Shown here piece after piece: positions 23,289 to 34,014 of a stretch of 64,000 bases of DNA (its first letter is position 1; every line of letters starts with the position of its first letter). Source of the stretch: Perognathus longimembris pacificus (lineage: Eukaryota > Chordata > Mammalia > Rodentia > Heteromyidae). Where the stretch lies: NCBI RefSeq assembly GCF_023159225.1, contig NC_063188.1, forward strand, positions 17,567,086-17,631,085. Reading direction: 5' to 3'. The notes under the pieces are model-generated. The model had not been told where the DNA came from and ran no database searches. It was given only the letters and a program-made list of their open reading frames with translations. Made by a program: the position numbers and the translations under genes.

Positions 23289-23499
23289 TTTTTTTTTTTT
23301 TTTTGGCCAGTCCTGGGCCTTGGACTCAGGGCCTGAGCACTGTCCCTGGCTTCTTCCGCTCAAGGCTAGCACTCTGCCACCTGAGCCACAGCGCCACTTC
23401 TGGCCGTTTTCTGTATATGTGGTGCTGGGGAATCGAACCTAGGGCCTCGTGTATCCAAGGCAGGCACTCTTGCCACTAGGCTATATCCCCAGCCCCCAA
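23289..23499 (-). repeat. IDL-Geo SINE, tandem neighbour
   Basis: Full antisense copy with a 16-18 T tail. The flanking ccccaaccctttttt at 23283 and 23495 is its target duplication, so it inserted beside the head of the preceding SINE. Confidence 0.92.
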
Positions 23500-23594
23500 C
23501 CCTTTTTTAACATTAAAAAATCAATATCTTCAAACAATTGTACAAGGGAGTTTTGCTTAATGTGTCCATTTATAGATACAATGCATCCTTGTTT

Positions 23595-23690
23595 TTCATT
23601 TCTTTATTGTTAAAGTGATGTACAGAGGGGTAACAGTTTCTTAGGTAAGGCAGTACATACATTTTTTATCCAACATCTTTTGCAACCAAA
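23595..23690 (-). mobile_element. LINE-1 3' end remnant
   Basis: Resembles 300-395 of copy B (aaagtgatgtacagaggggt aacag). Short minus-strand L1 3' end. Confidence 0.6.
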
Positions 23691-23714
23691 TGTTTTCAAA
23701 ACAAGTGTCAGGAA

Positions 23715-24058
23715 CAGTGGACTCAAAAAAGGATGAATAGATAAAGAAAACATGGTATATATACACTATGGATTATTATTCAACCATGAAGAATGAAATT
23801 ATGTCATTTTCAGGGAAGTGATTGGTTCTGGAAGTCATTGTGTTAAATGAAATCAACCAAGTTCAAAAAGACAAAGATCACATATTTTCTCTCATATGTG
23901 GAATGGGGAACTAAAAATAGGGATGCGATTATAAAAGAACATCTGTTGTAGAGCGAACCAGTGGAAGGAGGAAGAAGGGGGGGTGAATATAATCAAAGTA
24001 CATTATATTCATGTATGAAAATAGAACAATGAACATATTAAGTGTTTAAAAGTAAGAG
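23715..24058 (+). mobile_element. LINE-1 ORF2 end and 3'UTR remnant
   Basis: Contains aaaacatggtatatatacac and ggattattattcaaccatga, the conserved DNA pattern near the end of L1 ORF2. A 3'UTR remnant ends at about 24055. Old copy. Confidence 0.8.
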
Positions 24059-24059
24059 G

Positions 24060-24295
24060 AGCTGGGTGCTGGTGGCTCATGCCTGTAATCCTACCTACTC
24101 AGAGGGCTGAGAACTGAGGATCATGGTTTGAAGCCAGCCCAGGAAGAAAAGTCCTTGTGAGACTTTATCCTCAAGAAGCCACTCAAAAACAAGAAGTGGT
24201 GCTGTGGCTCAAGTGGTAGAGCTAGTCTTGAGCACAAAGAGGCTCAGCGACAGCACCCTGGCCCCAAGTTCAAGCCCCATGACAGACAAAAAAAA
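24060..24295 (+). repeat. Composite SINE, B1-like head with Geo tail
   Basis: gctgggtgctggtggctcat head; Geo tail with gttcaagccccatgacag; a poly-A then poly-G end. Confidence 0.88.
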
Positions 24296-24639
24296 GGGGG
24301 GGGGGATAATAAAGAGTAACAAATTTTACCAAGGCACATTATATGGATGTACAGTTGTATTCCAATGAAATCCCGTTGGACAATCATTATATGCTAGTAA
24401 TCAATTGTTAAAAACAGGAAACTGGTCACAGTTTGTCTAATTTCATCACAAACAAAGCATCAGCCAGCTTTTCAACTCAACTCCTGACCCTTGCCTGAGG
24501 CTCAAAGGGAAAACATAGAGTGGTCAGCAAGGCTAGAGTTAAACAAATTCGATGCACTATTTATGATACAGTCCCTATATAAGACTCATACTAGCAAAAT
24601 GTTTTCAGTGGAAGGGGAAGAAAAGAATCAGACCAGACT

Positions 24640-24800
24640 TCAAATCCTGGCACATTTACACAATTGTGTGACCTTGAAGCCAGGGTCTTGACCCTGGGTT
24701 CCTCCTGCTGCTGACTTCATGACACTGTGGTCATAACTGGACACATTGATGCAAGTGAAGAGTTTGGCACAGTGCCTGGCCCAAGGGAGCCGCTGACTAC
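24640..24800 (+). repeat. MIR remnant
   Basis: aattgtgtgaccttgaagcc ... cacagtgcctggccc follows the MIR consensus order. Confidence 0.6.
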
Positions 24801-25960
24801 AGTAAGAACTGCCATTGGCTCTGCTAGCTCTAACACTAGCTTGGAAAAGTAGACAGGGCAGCCATCACTCCCCCATCCCCAATTTATGGGTGGGGAAATA
24901 GGTTGAATCATTTGTTCAAATGCATAGAGCTGCTAACCTGTGAGTCAAGCCTCTAACCTAGGACCTTCCTCCTGTCATTCCCTGCCATGCTCCCATTCTG
25001 AGTGTGCCTTGGTCACTGGAAACTTCCAATCTTCTAAATAACACATACAGCCTCTCCACAACGGTCGGTCTCCCTTATGGCAACATGAGATTGGGCAACA
25101 GTCAACAAGTCTCCCCAGAGGTACTAAGTGCTCATGCTTAGTACCTTATTCCAGCACCCTAGCCTGGAATTGCAGAGCCAGGCACCTGCTCCAGATCATT
25201 TACCTGGCACTTAGGATTCCTTTGCCCACAAGGCCAGGGGACCACAAACCCAAGTTTTTTCTCTGACTGTCTGCTGAGCAAGCTTGGCACAATGTGTCTT
25301 CGGCCCCTTTGAGCTTTAGCCTCTACCTGCCCAGGCCAGTTTGAGGAGGTAGATGAAGGTGAAGCACCTTTCGATGAATAGCGCTTTGTTGTGGAAGTGC
25401 CTCAGGTGCTTCCAGTTACACTCTGGAGGGAGTTCAGGGCCTGCGGCAGAGAGCTACAAGGAAAAACTCTGGAAGAAGTGGACATGGAGAAGGGGGGTGG
25501 GGATGAGAATGGGACCCTCAGCCACCATGGAAGGCCCTTGCTTCCCCTTACCCCAAGGGCTGCTGAAAACCCCAAGTCACACTTTTCCTATGGTGCAAAG
25601 CAAGTGTTTCCTGGTTGTCTCCAAGTGTTGGAGAATTGCTAGGCTACAGTTGAATTAGTTTGGTGGCCAGTAAGTGTCTGTGATGCAACCAGCTCCGTTC
25701 ATCTTTTAGGGCTTTAACTTCCCCACCCCCCCCCCATTTATGTTCACAGGATAACAGTCTTTGATCTCAATACCTCAGATATAGAGTTTTAGAAGGCCAG
25801 GCTGGCAGGAGTCCAGAAGACCATCCAATACTTGAAGCTCCTTCATTTTTACAGATGGGTAAGTTGGGACTCAAAATAACCTGTGTGAGATAATGTAGCT
25901 AAATATTAGCCAACTCGAACAGAATGTTCTTAGTCTCTATCCCATCCCATCTTATTTTAT
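24800..25960. other. Intergenic, nothing recognised
   Basis: Single-copy-looking sequence. The open frames around 25350-25660 show no family features. Confidence 0.55.
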
Positions 25961-25971
25961 TATTTCTTATG

Positions 25972-26180
25972 CAGGTCCTGGGGATTGAACTCAAGGCCTA
26001 GGTGCTATCCTTGAGCTTTTTCAATGCAGGATAGCACTCTACCACTTGAGCCACAGCTCCATTTCTGGCCTTTAGGTGGTTAACTGGAGACAAGAGTCTG
26101 TCCTTCTTGTCCAGGCTAGCTTCAAACTGTGATGCTCAGAGGTCAGCCTCCCAAGTAGCTAGGATTACAGCTTATAGCCC
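25972..26180 (-). repeat. Composite SINE, B1-like head with Geo tail
   Basis: Antisense. A MIR-like remnant follows directly (attttatagctgaggaaact at about 26180-26240). Confidence 0.82.
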
Positions 26181-26239
26181 CATTTTATAGCTGAGGAAAC
26201 TAGGGCACTGGGAGGCTAATTCACACATTTAAAGACTTC

Positions 26240-27570
26240 TGTGCCATGTGGTTTATGGGGCCTTGCTTGAATGAGAATCAAAGGCCCTGTTGAAATGTCA
26301 AGCATTCCTTCCAGGGCCGTGGTGCATTGGTCCACTGTCTAGCAACTACAGGAGGAGCTCACTCTGGCCCCTTCCATCCATGAAGATCAGCGAAGGCCTG
26401 TGTCTGCAGGATTGTGTGAAGCCTTCTGGGAAGAAGGCTACCAGGGACATTTCTTACCTCCCTCCAGGGCAAGCATGGGATGACAGACTGCTGGCCCTGG
26501 CATACATTGTAAGGGGTTTCCCTCTCTCATCCTGTGTTTGTGCTACCAAACTTTCTCATAGCCTAGAATCTCTCTGGCCTCCTTGTTAACTCCCAGCTTG
26601 GATGTGAGGGATGTGGAAAGAAAAGGAGGCTATGTATGAGGTAGAGAAGGGAAGAGGCAATGCCAAGGCACAGAAAGGGCTGGAGGAGAGGTCTCCCCAC
26701 TCAGCCTCCCTCTTCAGCACCTCAGACATCCTCCAATCAGATTGTTCCCACTCTAGACTACCTATTGGCTCAGCCCCATAGTCCTTGTCACCCCCATTCC
26801 ATTCTCCAATGGTCTCACAAGTCTTAGGTCCCAGTCTTCATGCAAGTTTCTAAAGAAAGTTTCCTCAACCTTCACCCAACCTTCCAAAAGCCAGGCATAA
26901 GAAAAGAGTCCTTTGGCTTACCCTGACCACTACCAACAGTCCTCTGGATTTCCACAGTAAGAGACCCCACCCTAAACAGGGCGCCAGGTGAGGCAGTGAT
27001 GGAGGTCTGCTTACCACTTTGCCTCTGGGAAGCTGTGGGAAAAGGAAGTATGTGGCAAGTGGCAGCCTTGCTGTCTTTTGCCACCATAGCACCTTCTGTA
27101 GCCCTGCCCCCACCCAGGTTCTCCCATGATCATGAGCTTATGCATTGGCAGATGCTTCTCTAGTTTCCTGAGACCTCCTTTCTAGGATTCTGGGTCTCCC
27201 CTCCCCCAGTTTTCCTGGTCATTCAATTGCTAGCCAAAGCCTCCTACTATGAAGGTTCACAAGATGCTCCCCTAGCCTTGAGAGTCACCCAGCAGGGGGC
27301 GTTCAGGATTGGAACCCAGGTTTCTCTTTTGATCTCCAAAGGCCTTGTATTGTGTAACCCTGTAGGTTTTGGTCAGATTGAGTGAGGACATAACATGCTG
27401 AAGGTGACGTTGCTCACTCTTCCCAGGCCAGGATGCTGACCAATCCACTGGCCAAACTTAAGTCTAGCACTTTACCTTCCTGAATCTCAATGTTACAAGG
27501 TTACAATGGAAATAATAATGCCTACCTTCTTCACAGTCCTATAGTGACAGGAAATTCAGAAGTCAAAATA
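26240..27570. other. Intergenic, CTCF-like motif at the end
   Basis: Single-copy-looking. Its notable element is the motif at 27289-27302. Confidence 0.55.
27289..27302 (+). promoter_or_regulatory. CTCF-like core motif (13/14)
   Basis: CCAGCAGGGGGCGT matches the CTCF core CCASYAGRKGGCRS except at the last base. Confidence 0.5.
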
Positions 27571-27577
27571 TTTGATA

Positions 27578-27668
27578 GAGGGTTGGGGGCATAGCTTAAG
27601 TGGTAGAGTACTGTCTAGTATGCTCAAGGCCCTGTCCAACAAGTGCAAATCCCCAGTAGTAGAAAGGA
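27578..27668 (+). repeat. ID-like SINE monomer, degenerate
   Basis: ttgggggcatagcttaagtg A-box region, no Geo module. Old ID-like copy. Confidence 0.6.
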
Positions 27669-27796
27669 AAACACAATGTTTGGTACAGTAGAGTGGCGTA
27701 AGGTATGTGTGTATGACACAAGGAGGGACAATTGCCTTCAGGGTGCAATGAAAGTGTTTTGTAATCTTTAAAGGGCTACAGAAATTCTTTTCTCAG

Positions 27797-27883
27797 GCTG
27801 GGGCTGTAGCTCACTGGTACATCATGAGTTTAATATGCCCAAGGCCCTGAGTTCCATTCCCAGCCCCTCCCCACAAAAAAAAA
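27797..27883 (+). repeat. ID-like SINE monomer
   Basis: ggctggggctgtagctcact A-box region, gttccattcccagcccc B-box region, then an A-tail. No Geo module. Confidence 0.8.
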
Positions 27884-28516
27884 ATTCTTTCTCACCATTC
27901 ACCAAGTGCATATTGAAGGCCTGTCATAGACCACATTGATTGCAACCTGGAGAAGGTGATGGATATTACTTTTTAAAAATGACAATTGATTGACTATTTG
28001 ACCAGGAGTGGGCAAGGCTTGGAGAAGGGGGAGAGTCCAGGCCTCTAGGCAATCTCCTGATTCTAGCAGAAGTGGTAGCTGTGACTTTAAGTATGAGTCA
28101 AGAGTGAACAGGAGGAAGTCCTTGCAGGCAGAGTCCAAGTCCAAGCAGAGGAGGGAAGAAGCAGACATGATTTATTCCTAAACTCATTTTGTAGATGATG
28201 AAGCAGGCCCCAAGAGAGCCTGTAATGTGCCTAGGAAGAGATTGCATTGCACTCCTATGTGTGGAGTCCCTGCCCAGCTCTAGACTGCTTAGGCAGGATT
28301 TGCTGTGATAACTAAGACATCCTCTCCTGATAACTTAATGCTCTGTAAGGAGTGGGTGAGGCCCTTTCCCTATCCTATAGAACTGAGTGGCCACCGGTGC
28401 CCAAATAGGCTAGCGGGATGCTTTGCAAGCTCCTTGTATGTGTTTCTTTCCTTGAGGTTGTTGGAGTCTTTCCTCTAAGCCTGCTATTTGGGTGAAATCC
28501 AGTGTGGTGTAACAGG

Positions 28517-28530
28517 CTGCCCCCTGCTGG
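28517..28530 (-). promoter_or_regulatory. CTCF-like core motif (exact)
   Basis: The minus strand reads CCAGCAGGGGGCAG, an exact match to CCASYAGRKGGCRS. It faces the + motif at 27289. Confidence 0.6.
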
Positions 28531-28956
28531 AGAATGTCAGAATTGCAATTACTCCTTCCAAAATGGGTATGACAATCTGGAAATAGAGATGGTGCTTTTG
28601 CATGGTATGTGGGTGGGAGAGCGAGAGAAATGGCACTGTAAGTACTGGACAGGTGGCAAAGCACAGCAGCTAGGATTTAGCATGCTTATAGGACTGCCCA
28701 TGGCTATCTGGTTCTGTGCCTATCCCAAGAAGTGCTTCCTTCAGTGACCTCCCATGTTCTCACCCGTCTCCTGCTCCCATGGGAAAACTCAGTTTCTAGA
28801 GACAGCGCCTTTAATTTCCTCACATGCTCATGAGCTTCCCATCCTCTGGCAAGGCCCTCATCCAGGGCTGCTCTTTATGTGTGTGTGTGCTGATGTCCCC
28901 TTGCAAGGTGTTGCTAGCCATAGAACCTTCTAGTTAGAAGGTAGTCTCTCTCTGCC

Positions 28957-28996
28957 AAGCCTTTTCAAGGGGGTTTCAAAGCTTTTCAAGGGGGTT
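28957..28996. repeat. Short tandem duplication, about 20 bp x 2
   Basis: cttttcaagggggtt occurs twice, about 20 bases apart. Confidence 0.85.
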
Positions 28997-29760
28997 ATAC
29001 CTGTCTACTTCACAGTCTCGTGTATAAGGTGCATATTTTAACCCAGAGCATCAGAATGCCATGAATTATTAGTTTTGTTCTTATTATTTAAATAGTTTTC
29101 TTGTTTATACCTTTGTTTTTCTTGTAGTAACCACTTTTTCATCACTCTTCCAAATGGTGTGAAAATACTAGCCCACCTTGCTAGCTTCAGTGAGCAAAAC
29201 CCCTTGATGGGGCCATCAGCCATCAGCTAAATACTTGAGTGACTGGATTGAAGAGAGGACTATCAGATCAGTCTAATGACCTTGTTGGACTTTGCCCAGT
29301 GGGAAAGCTTTCTGTATGAGCTCAGAGGGCTGGGAGATTTGGAGGAGCCAAGTTCAGCCTGTAGCAATCAGCTCCCAGTGAGCACTTATATGCACGCAGG
29401 CCTCTCCTTGTCCTTTGCCCATGGGTGGGGCACACAGCTATAGCCACAGCAATTCTAGGAAATCCCTTCTTCAGCTCCCTAGTGCTGTGGCCTTGGATTC
29501 TTGTAGTATTCACAGAGGGGAGAAACTTTCCATCAGTTTCTCTCATCCTGTCACTTTACTTGGCTTTACTCAACCTAGGACTTGCGCTTTTCCATCTGCT
29601 GTCCTCCTCGTAGGGCTGAGGACTGAGAGGTGTTATGAGAGAGGAAACTATCACCCTAGATCCATCACTTTTCTTATCTACAATGTAGGAGATAATCCTG
29701 GTACCTCTTGCTACGGTCCTTAGGGTTGGATGAAGACACTTGGTTTCAAAAGCATTTTGA

Positions 29761-29833
29761 AGGCTGGAGGTGTAGTGCAATGGTAGAGTGCTTGCCTACC
29801 ATGCCCAAGTGCTTGAATATCTCTGGTACTGGG
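29761..29833 (+). repeat. ID-like SINE monomer, degenerate
   Basis: ggctggaggtgtagtgcaat and ggtagagtgcttgcctacca; no Geo module. Confidence 0.7.
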
Positions 29834-29894
29834 GAGCTTTCTACAAAGCACTTTGGAAAGACAATCACTGCCTGAAGCAAGCATTCAAATGTAC

Positions 29895-30187
29895 AGATAA
29901 AAGCGATCACAATAGCTCAAAAGCTATATATGTATGATCATATAAGACAAGGATAAGCAAACTCTATTGTTGACGTTATAGTTAAAGTTCTAGCTGAATT
30001 TCCTTTGGCGTATGCCACATGGCTACTGTATATGTTTTTGGCACACTGAGTATTGTATATATGCCGACCTGATCTAGGGAAGGGAAAAAAAATGAGGGTG
30101 TAAGATATCACAAGAAATGTACTCACTGCCCTATTATGTAACTGTACCCCTTTTGCATAACACCTTGTCAACAAAAAATTTTTTTAA
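29895..30187 (+). mobile_element. LINE-1 3'UTR remnant
   Basis: Ends acaagaaatgtactcactgc ... cttgtcaacaaaaaattttt, the same terminal pattern as the L1 at 4067-4572 but older. Confidence 0.75.
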
Positions 30188-30190
30188 AAA

Positions 30191-30431
30191 GTGACGAAGG
30201 CCAAGCTCAGGCTTGTAATCCAAACTACTCAGGAGGCTGAGATCTGAGGCACTTCATTCCAAGCCAGGATGGACAGAAAAGTGTTTGAGACTCCTATCTC
30301 CAATTAATCAGCAAAAACCCCAAATGGAGATGTTGCTCAAGTGGTAGAACACCAGCCTTGAATTGCAAAGCCAAGGGATAGTGCCAAGGACCTGAGTTTG
30401 AAATTCAATACTACCACCAAGAAAAAAAAAA
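30191..30431 (+). repeat. Composite SINE, B1-like head with Geo tail, diverged
   Basis: ctactcaggaggctgagatc head; Geo tail heavily mutated; A-tail at 30421. Confidence 0.8.
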
Positions 30432-30454
30432 GCAGATAAATACCACTAATATTT

Positions 30455-30620
30455 GTTGAGAACTTAGGTGCTAGGTAATATTCTAAGTGCTTTACATATA
30501 TTACATTCATCTAATCCTCGCAAGAACCCCACAATATAGACATCTTCCCATCCCTATTTTGTTAGAGATCAAGGCCCAAGTATAATCCAAAGTCACCACA
30601 TCATATCCTGGACCAAGATT
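30455..30620 (-). repeat. MIR remnant
   Basis: taatattctaagtgctttac ... catctaatcctcgcaagaac is the antisense MIR 3' half. Confidence 0.65.
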
Positions 30621-30676
30621 TAAATGTCTATTGTCTGGCTCTGGAACCTGTACTCTTTTTCATCTCCTTAGGTCAT

Positions 30677-30780
30677 TGGAGAGAAGGTCTTGCTGTATAG
30701 CTCAGGCAGGCCTGAACTCACAACCCTTCTGCCACAGTCTCCCAAGTGCTGGGACTACAAGTATATGCTATCATGACAGT
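30677..30780 (-). repeat. B1 SINE monomer
   Basis: Antisense B1: gtcttgctgtatagctcagg and tcccaagtgctgggactaca. No Geo tail. Confidence 0.8.
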
Positions 30781-31055
30781 TATGGAATCTGTGTTCTCAT
30801 CATTACCTTCTAACAGTCTCTAAAAAATCCCCACTGAAAACTTATTTTGCCTTGGCTTGCATATCTGCAGTAATGGGGAGCTCATTACTTCCTTAGGTAG
30901 CCTGCTCTGACTTCACATACCTGTACCAGCTAGAATCTTCATGTAAGTTTAAAGAAGTCTTTAGTGACTCAAACAATTCAAAGGTCTAAGTTCCCAAAAG
31001 ACTCAAGTAGGGACTAAGTTAAAAACAGAAAGCTTTTCTTTAAATTTTATTTTAT

Positions 31056-31288
31056 TTTAGTCAGTCATGGAGCTTGAACTCAGGGCCTGGGTGCTAACCT
31101 GAGAGCTCTTTTGCCCAAGGCTAGCACTCTATCACTTTGATCCACAGCTCCACTTCCAATTTTCTAGTGGTTCCTTGGAGATCAGAATCTCACGGTCTTT
31201 TCCTTCCTTGGCTGGCTTTGAACCACAATCCTCAGACCTCAGTCTCCTGAGTAGCCAGGATTACAGGTGTGAGCCACCAGCACCTGGC
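31056..31288 (-). repeat. Composite SINE, B1-like head with Geo tail
   Basis: Antisense; B1-like end aggtgtgagccaccagcacc. Confidence 0.88.
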
Positions 31289-31661
31289 AACAGAAATCTT
31301 TTGAAGGAAACATTCTCCTTGTACCCCTCAGGCTTCTATGGAACACACTTTGAAAATTCCTGGCAGTCCAGATGAAGGGGCTGAGAACCAGAGAAGGTGA
31401 ATGAATTGCCCAAGGACCCTGGACAATGAAACAGGAAGTAAAGTATTTTCCTCCACCTCAACATTCTGTTCAGTTGAAGAGAGGGGGTAGTAGGCCCACA
31501 CAACACCAACTGTATGAACAGGTGGTTACTAAATGCTGAATGAATGAATGCATAAAAAGGCTAGTGGTATGAAGCATAGATGTGTAGTTTCCTTTTCCCG
31601 CCAGCCTCAATTGCTTGGAAAAGTTAGTTGTACATCATGCTTTGAGATCCTTCAAAGCAAT

Positions 31662-32017
31662 ATTTCCATGGTAACCAGGCCTAGACCTGCCACTTTATAG
31701 GGTCAAATTCTTGTCTGTCACATGGATCTGTGCTTACTTCAGAAAGGACTTTAAACTATCTTTAGTGTCCGAGGAGAGGCCACTGTCAGGTGGGAGACCT
31801 GCAGAATGGGGCTGCTATGGGCGGATCCCAGAGCTCATATCTGCTCATGGAAGTTCTGGGATTGATCGACCTCACTGGAGTTTCCATGGTAACAACACTA
31901 GGCTAATGGGTTGCCAGGGTGATGGCGCACTACTGCTAAGATTGCACAGGACTGGACCACACAGGGCCACCAAGTTGAACAGATGCTAATAACACCTTTC
32001 TGAGTCTCCATGACAAC
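31662..32017. promoter_or_regulatory. Cluster of four RFX X-box-like motifs
   Basis: ATTTCCATGGTAAC at 31662-31675, GTTTCCATGGTAAC at 31880-31893, GTTGCCAGGGTGAT at 31910-31923 and GTCTCCATGACAAC at 32004-32017. The RFX consensus is GTTRCCNNRGYAAC. The first two have an exact RGYAAC half; the others have one good half each. The surrounding 31560-32200 is single-copy-looking. A distal enhancer is plausible but unproven. Confidence 0.5.
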
Positions 32018-32451
32018 AACACTCAAGCACCAGGCTAGGCTTTGTCCCAAATGTAGATTAGGTCCACACCCTGTATACTCAGCAAGAATGACCTGAGTGG
32101 CCCAGCCACTAGCCTGGTGGCCCTGGGGCTTGGCCCCTGTCATTCTCCCCCAAAAGGAAGGGAAGGCCAGGGTTTCTTCCGTTCCTTAGTCCCTTCTCTG
32201 CTCCAAGTCCCTTTAGTGCGCTGCTGCTGAAGATATCAGGCTGAAACAGCCTAGGTTTGGACCACTTGGGCTGTCAAGGAGAAGGTCTAGGACAGGAAGT
32301 GGACTCAGGCTGGTTGGGATGGGAGAAAATGGTGCTTTGGGCACCTTTTGGCTGTGGCTGCTCCCAGGCCATTTGGGTTCATATATTCTGAGGCCAAAGA
32401 GCCACCTCACCCTGTCAAAGACAGGACATGGGCTCAGCGTTTTCAAACTAA

Positions 32452-32590
32452 TTTTTTTGTTGTTGGTTCTGGGGCTTGAACTCAGGGTCTGGGCACTGAC
32501 TTTCCTGTTCAGTCTGGCTTTGAACCTTGATCCTCAGATCTCAGCCTCCTGAGTAGCTAGGATTACAGGTGTGAGCTACCTGCACCTGGC
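32452..32590 (-). repeat. Composite SINE with internal deletion
   Basis: The start of the Geo tail joins directly to the B1-like head; the middle is missing. Confidence 0.8.
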
Positions 32591-32601
32591 TAACAACCCC
32601 A

Positions 32602-32842
32602 TTTTTTTTTGGTCAGTTGTGGGGCTTTAATTCAGGGCCTGGATTTTGTCCTTGAGCCTCTTTGTGTTCAAGGCTAGTGCAATACCCTATTAGCCACAGC
32701 TCTACTTCTGGTTTTTGGAGTGATTAGTTCAAGATAAGAATGTCACGAGGACTTTTCTTCCCAGGTTGGCTTTGAACCGTGATCCTTAGATCTCAGCCTC
32801 CTGAGTAGCTAGAATTACAGGCATGAGCCACTAGTGCCTGGC
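32602..32842 (-). repeat. Composite SINE, B1-like head with Geo tail
   Basis: Full antisense copy. The flanks of this pair repeat caaactaattttttt at about 32444 and 32844, so one outer target duplication encloses both SINEs. Confidence 0.85.
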
Positions 32843-33463
32843 TCAAACTAATTTTTTTAAGGCCATGGCATGTATCAACTGCAGCAGAGCCAGAGGGCTC
32901 TGAGCAGTACCCATTCCATCTCATCCTCCCCACCCCCAGTGTCCCCTAAGGCTTCTGTAGAACACAATGTGAATAAGCTTGGCTCTATCTTGGTCAGTGC
33001 ACCTCGCAGTCCAGATGGAGAGGCTGAAGGATAGAGATGGAGGAGGACTGCCCAAGTCTCTGCAGCCAAGTTAAACCCCAGGACTCGGATTTTTAAGGGA
33101 ATTCATTCCCAATAAATCAAGATGTTAGGAATATCTGGGTCACCTCTACCTTGCTCTGTTTCATTTCCCAAGGACCACTGAGATTTTGCCTTGCTAACCA
33201 TCCTAGAGGTTATGAGAAAAATCTAGGGAGAAGTTTCCTTCATGGGGCAGGTTTAGAATGCATCATTTAGATTTGACAGCTTTTGTGCCTTCTATGTGCA
33301 AAGATGTGTGTAACTGGACATTTTATTTCTTCTCTACAGGCTGTAGAAGAAGGCATAATTATTTTCCTTTAACAAAGGAAAAAGATGCTGAAGCTGAGGA
33401 TGGGTAACTGAAACTTGTATGTACTAAATACTCTTCATCAAGGATGCCTCCTTAATGGCTCTA

Positions 33464-33602
33464 TTTTGCTGAAGGCTAGCATTCTGCCTCTTGAGCCACA
33501 ACACTACTTCTGGCTTTTTCTGTTTATGTGGTGCTGAGGAATCGAACCCAGGGCTTCATGCATGTTAGGCAAGCACTCTACCACGAAGCCACATTCCCAG
33601 CC
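33464..33602 (-). repeat. IDL-Geo SINE lacking its 3' end and A-tail
   Basis: The ID-like head is complete, but the element stops inside Geo at ttttgctgaaggctagc. A perfect 17-base duplication (cctccttaatggctcta) lies at 33447-33463 and 33603-33619. Confidence 0.92.
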
Positions 33603-33789
33603 CCTCCTTAATGGCTCTAGCAGGGAATTCTGGGATGAATTCTAACCTGTCTCATGAGAGAACTGAGGGAACTGGATGTGTTCCAGGAATTAGAGACCCC
33701 TCATTACCTACAGTGCTGTTCCACTTGGGGTAACTGCAGGGCTAATCCAGTCTCCAAGGCAGGATGAGTGTGGGGTTCTTTTGTTTGGT

Positions 33790-34013
33790 TTTGTTCTTGT
33801 CAGTCATGGGTATTTGAACTCTTGGCCTGGGTTCTGTCCCTGAGCTCTATTGATCAAAGCTAGTGCTCTACCACTTTGAGCCACAGCACCACTTCTGGTT
33901 TTCTGGTGGTTAATTGGAAATAAGAGTCTCACAGACTTTAGCTTTGAACACAATCTTATTATCTCAGCCTCTTGAGTAGCTAGGATTACACTTGCAAGCC
34001 ATGGGTGCCTGGC
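33790..34013 (-). repeat. Composite SINE, B1-like head with Geo tail
   Basis: Antisense, moderately diverged. Confidence 0.85.
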
Positions 34014-34014
34014 T

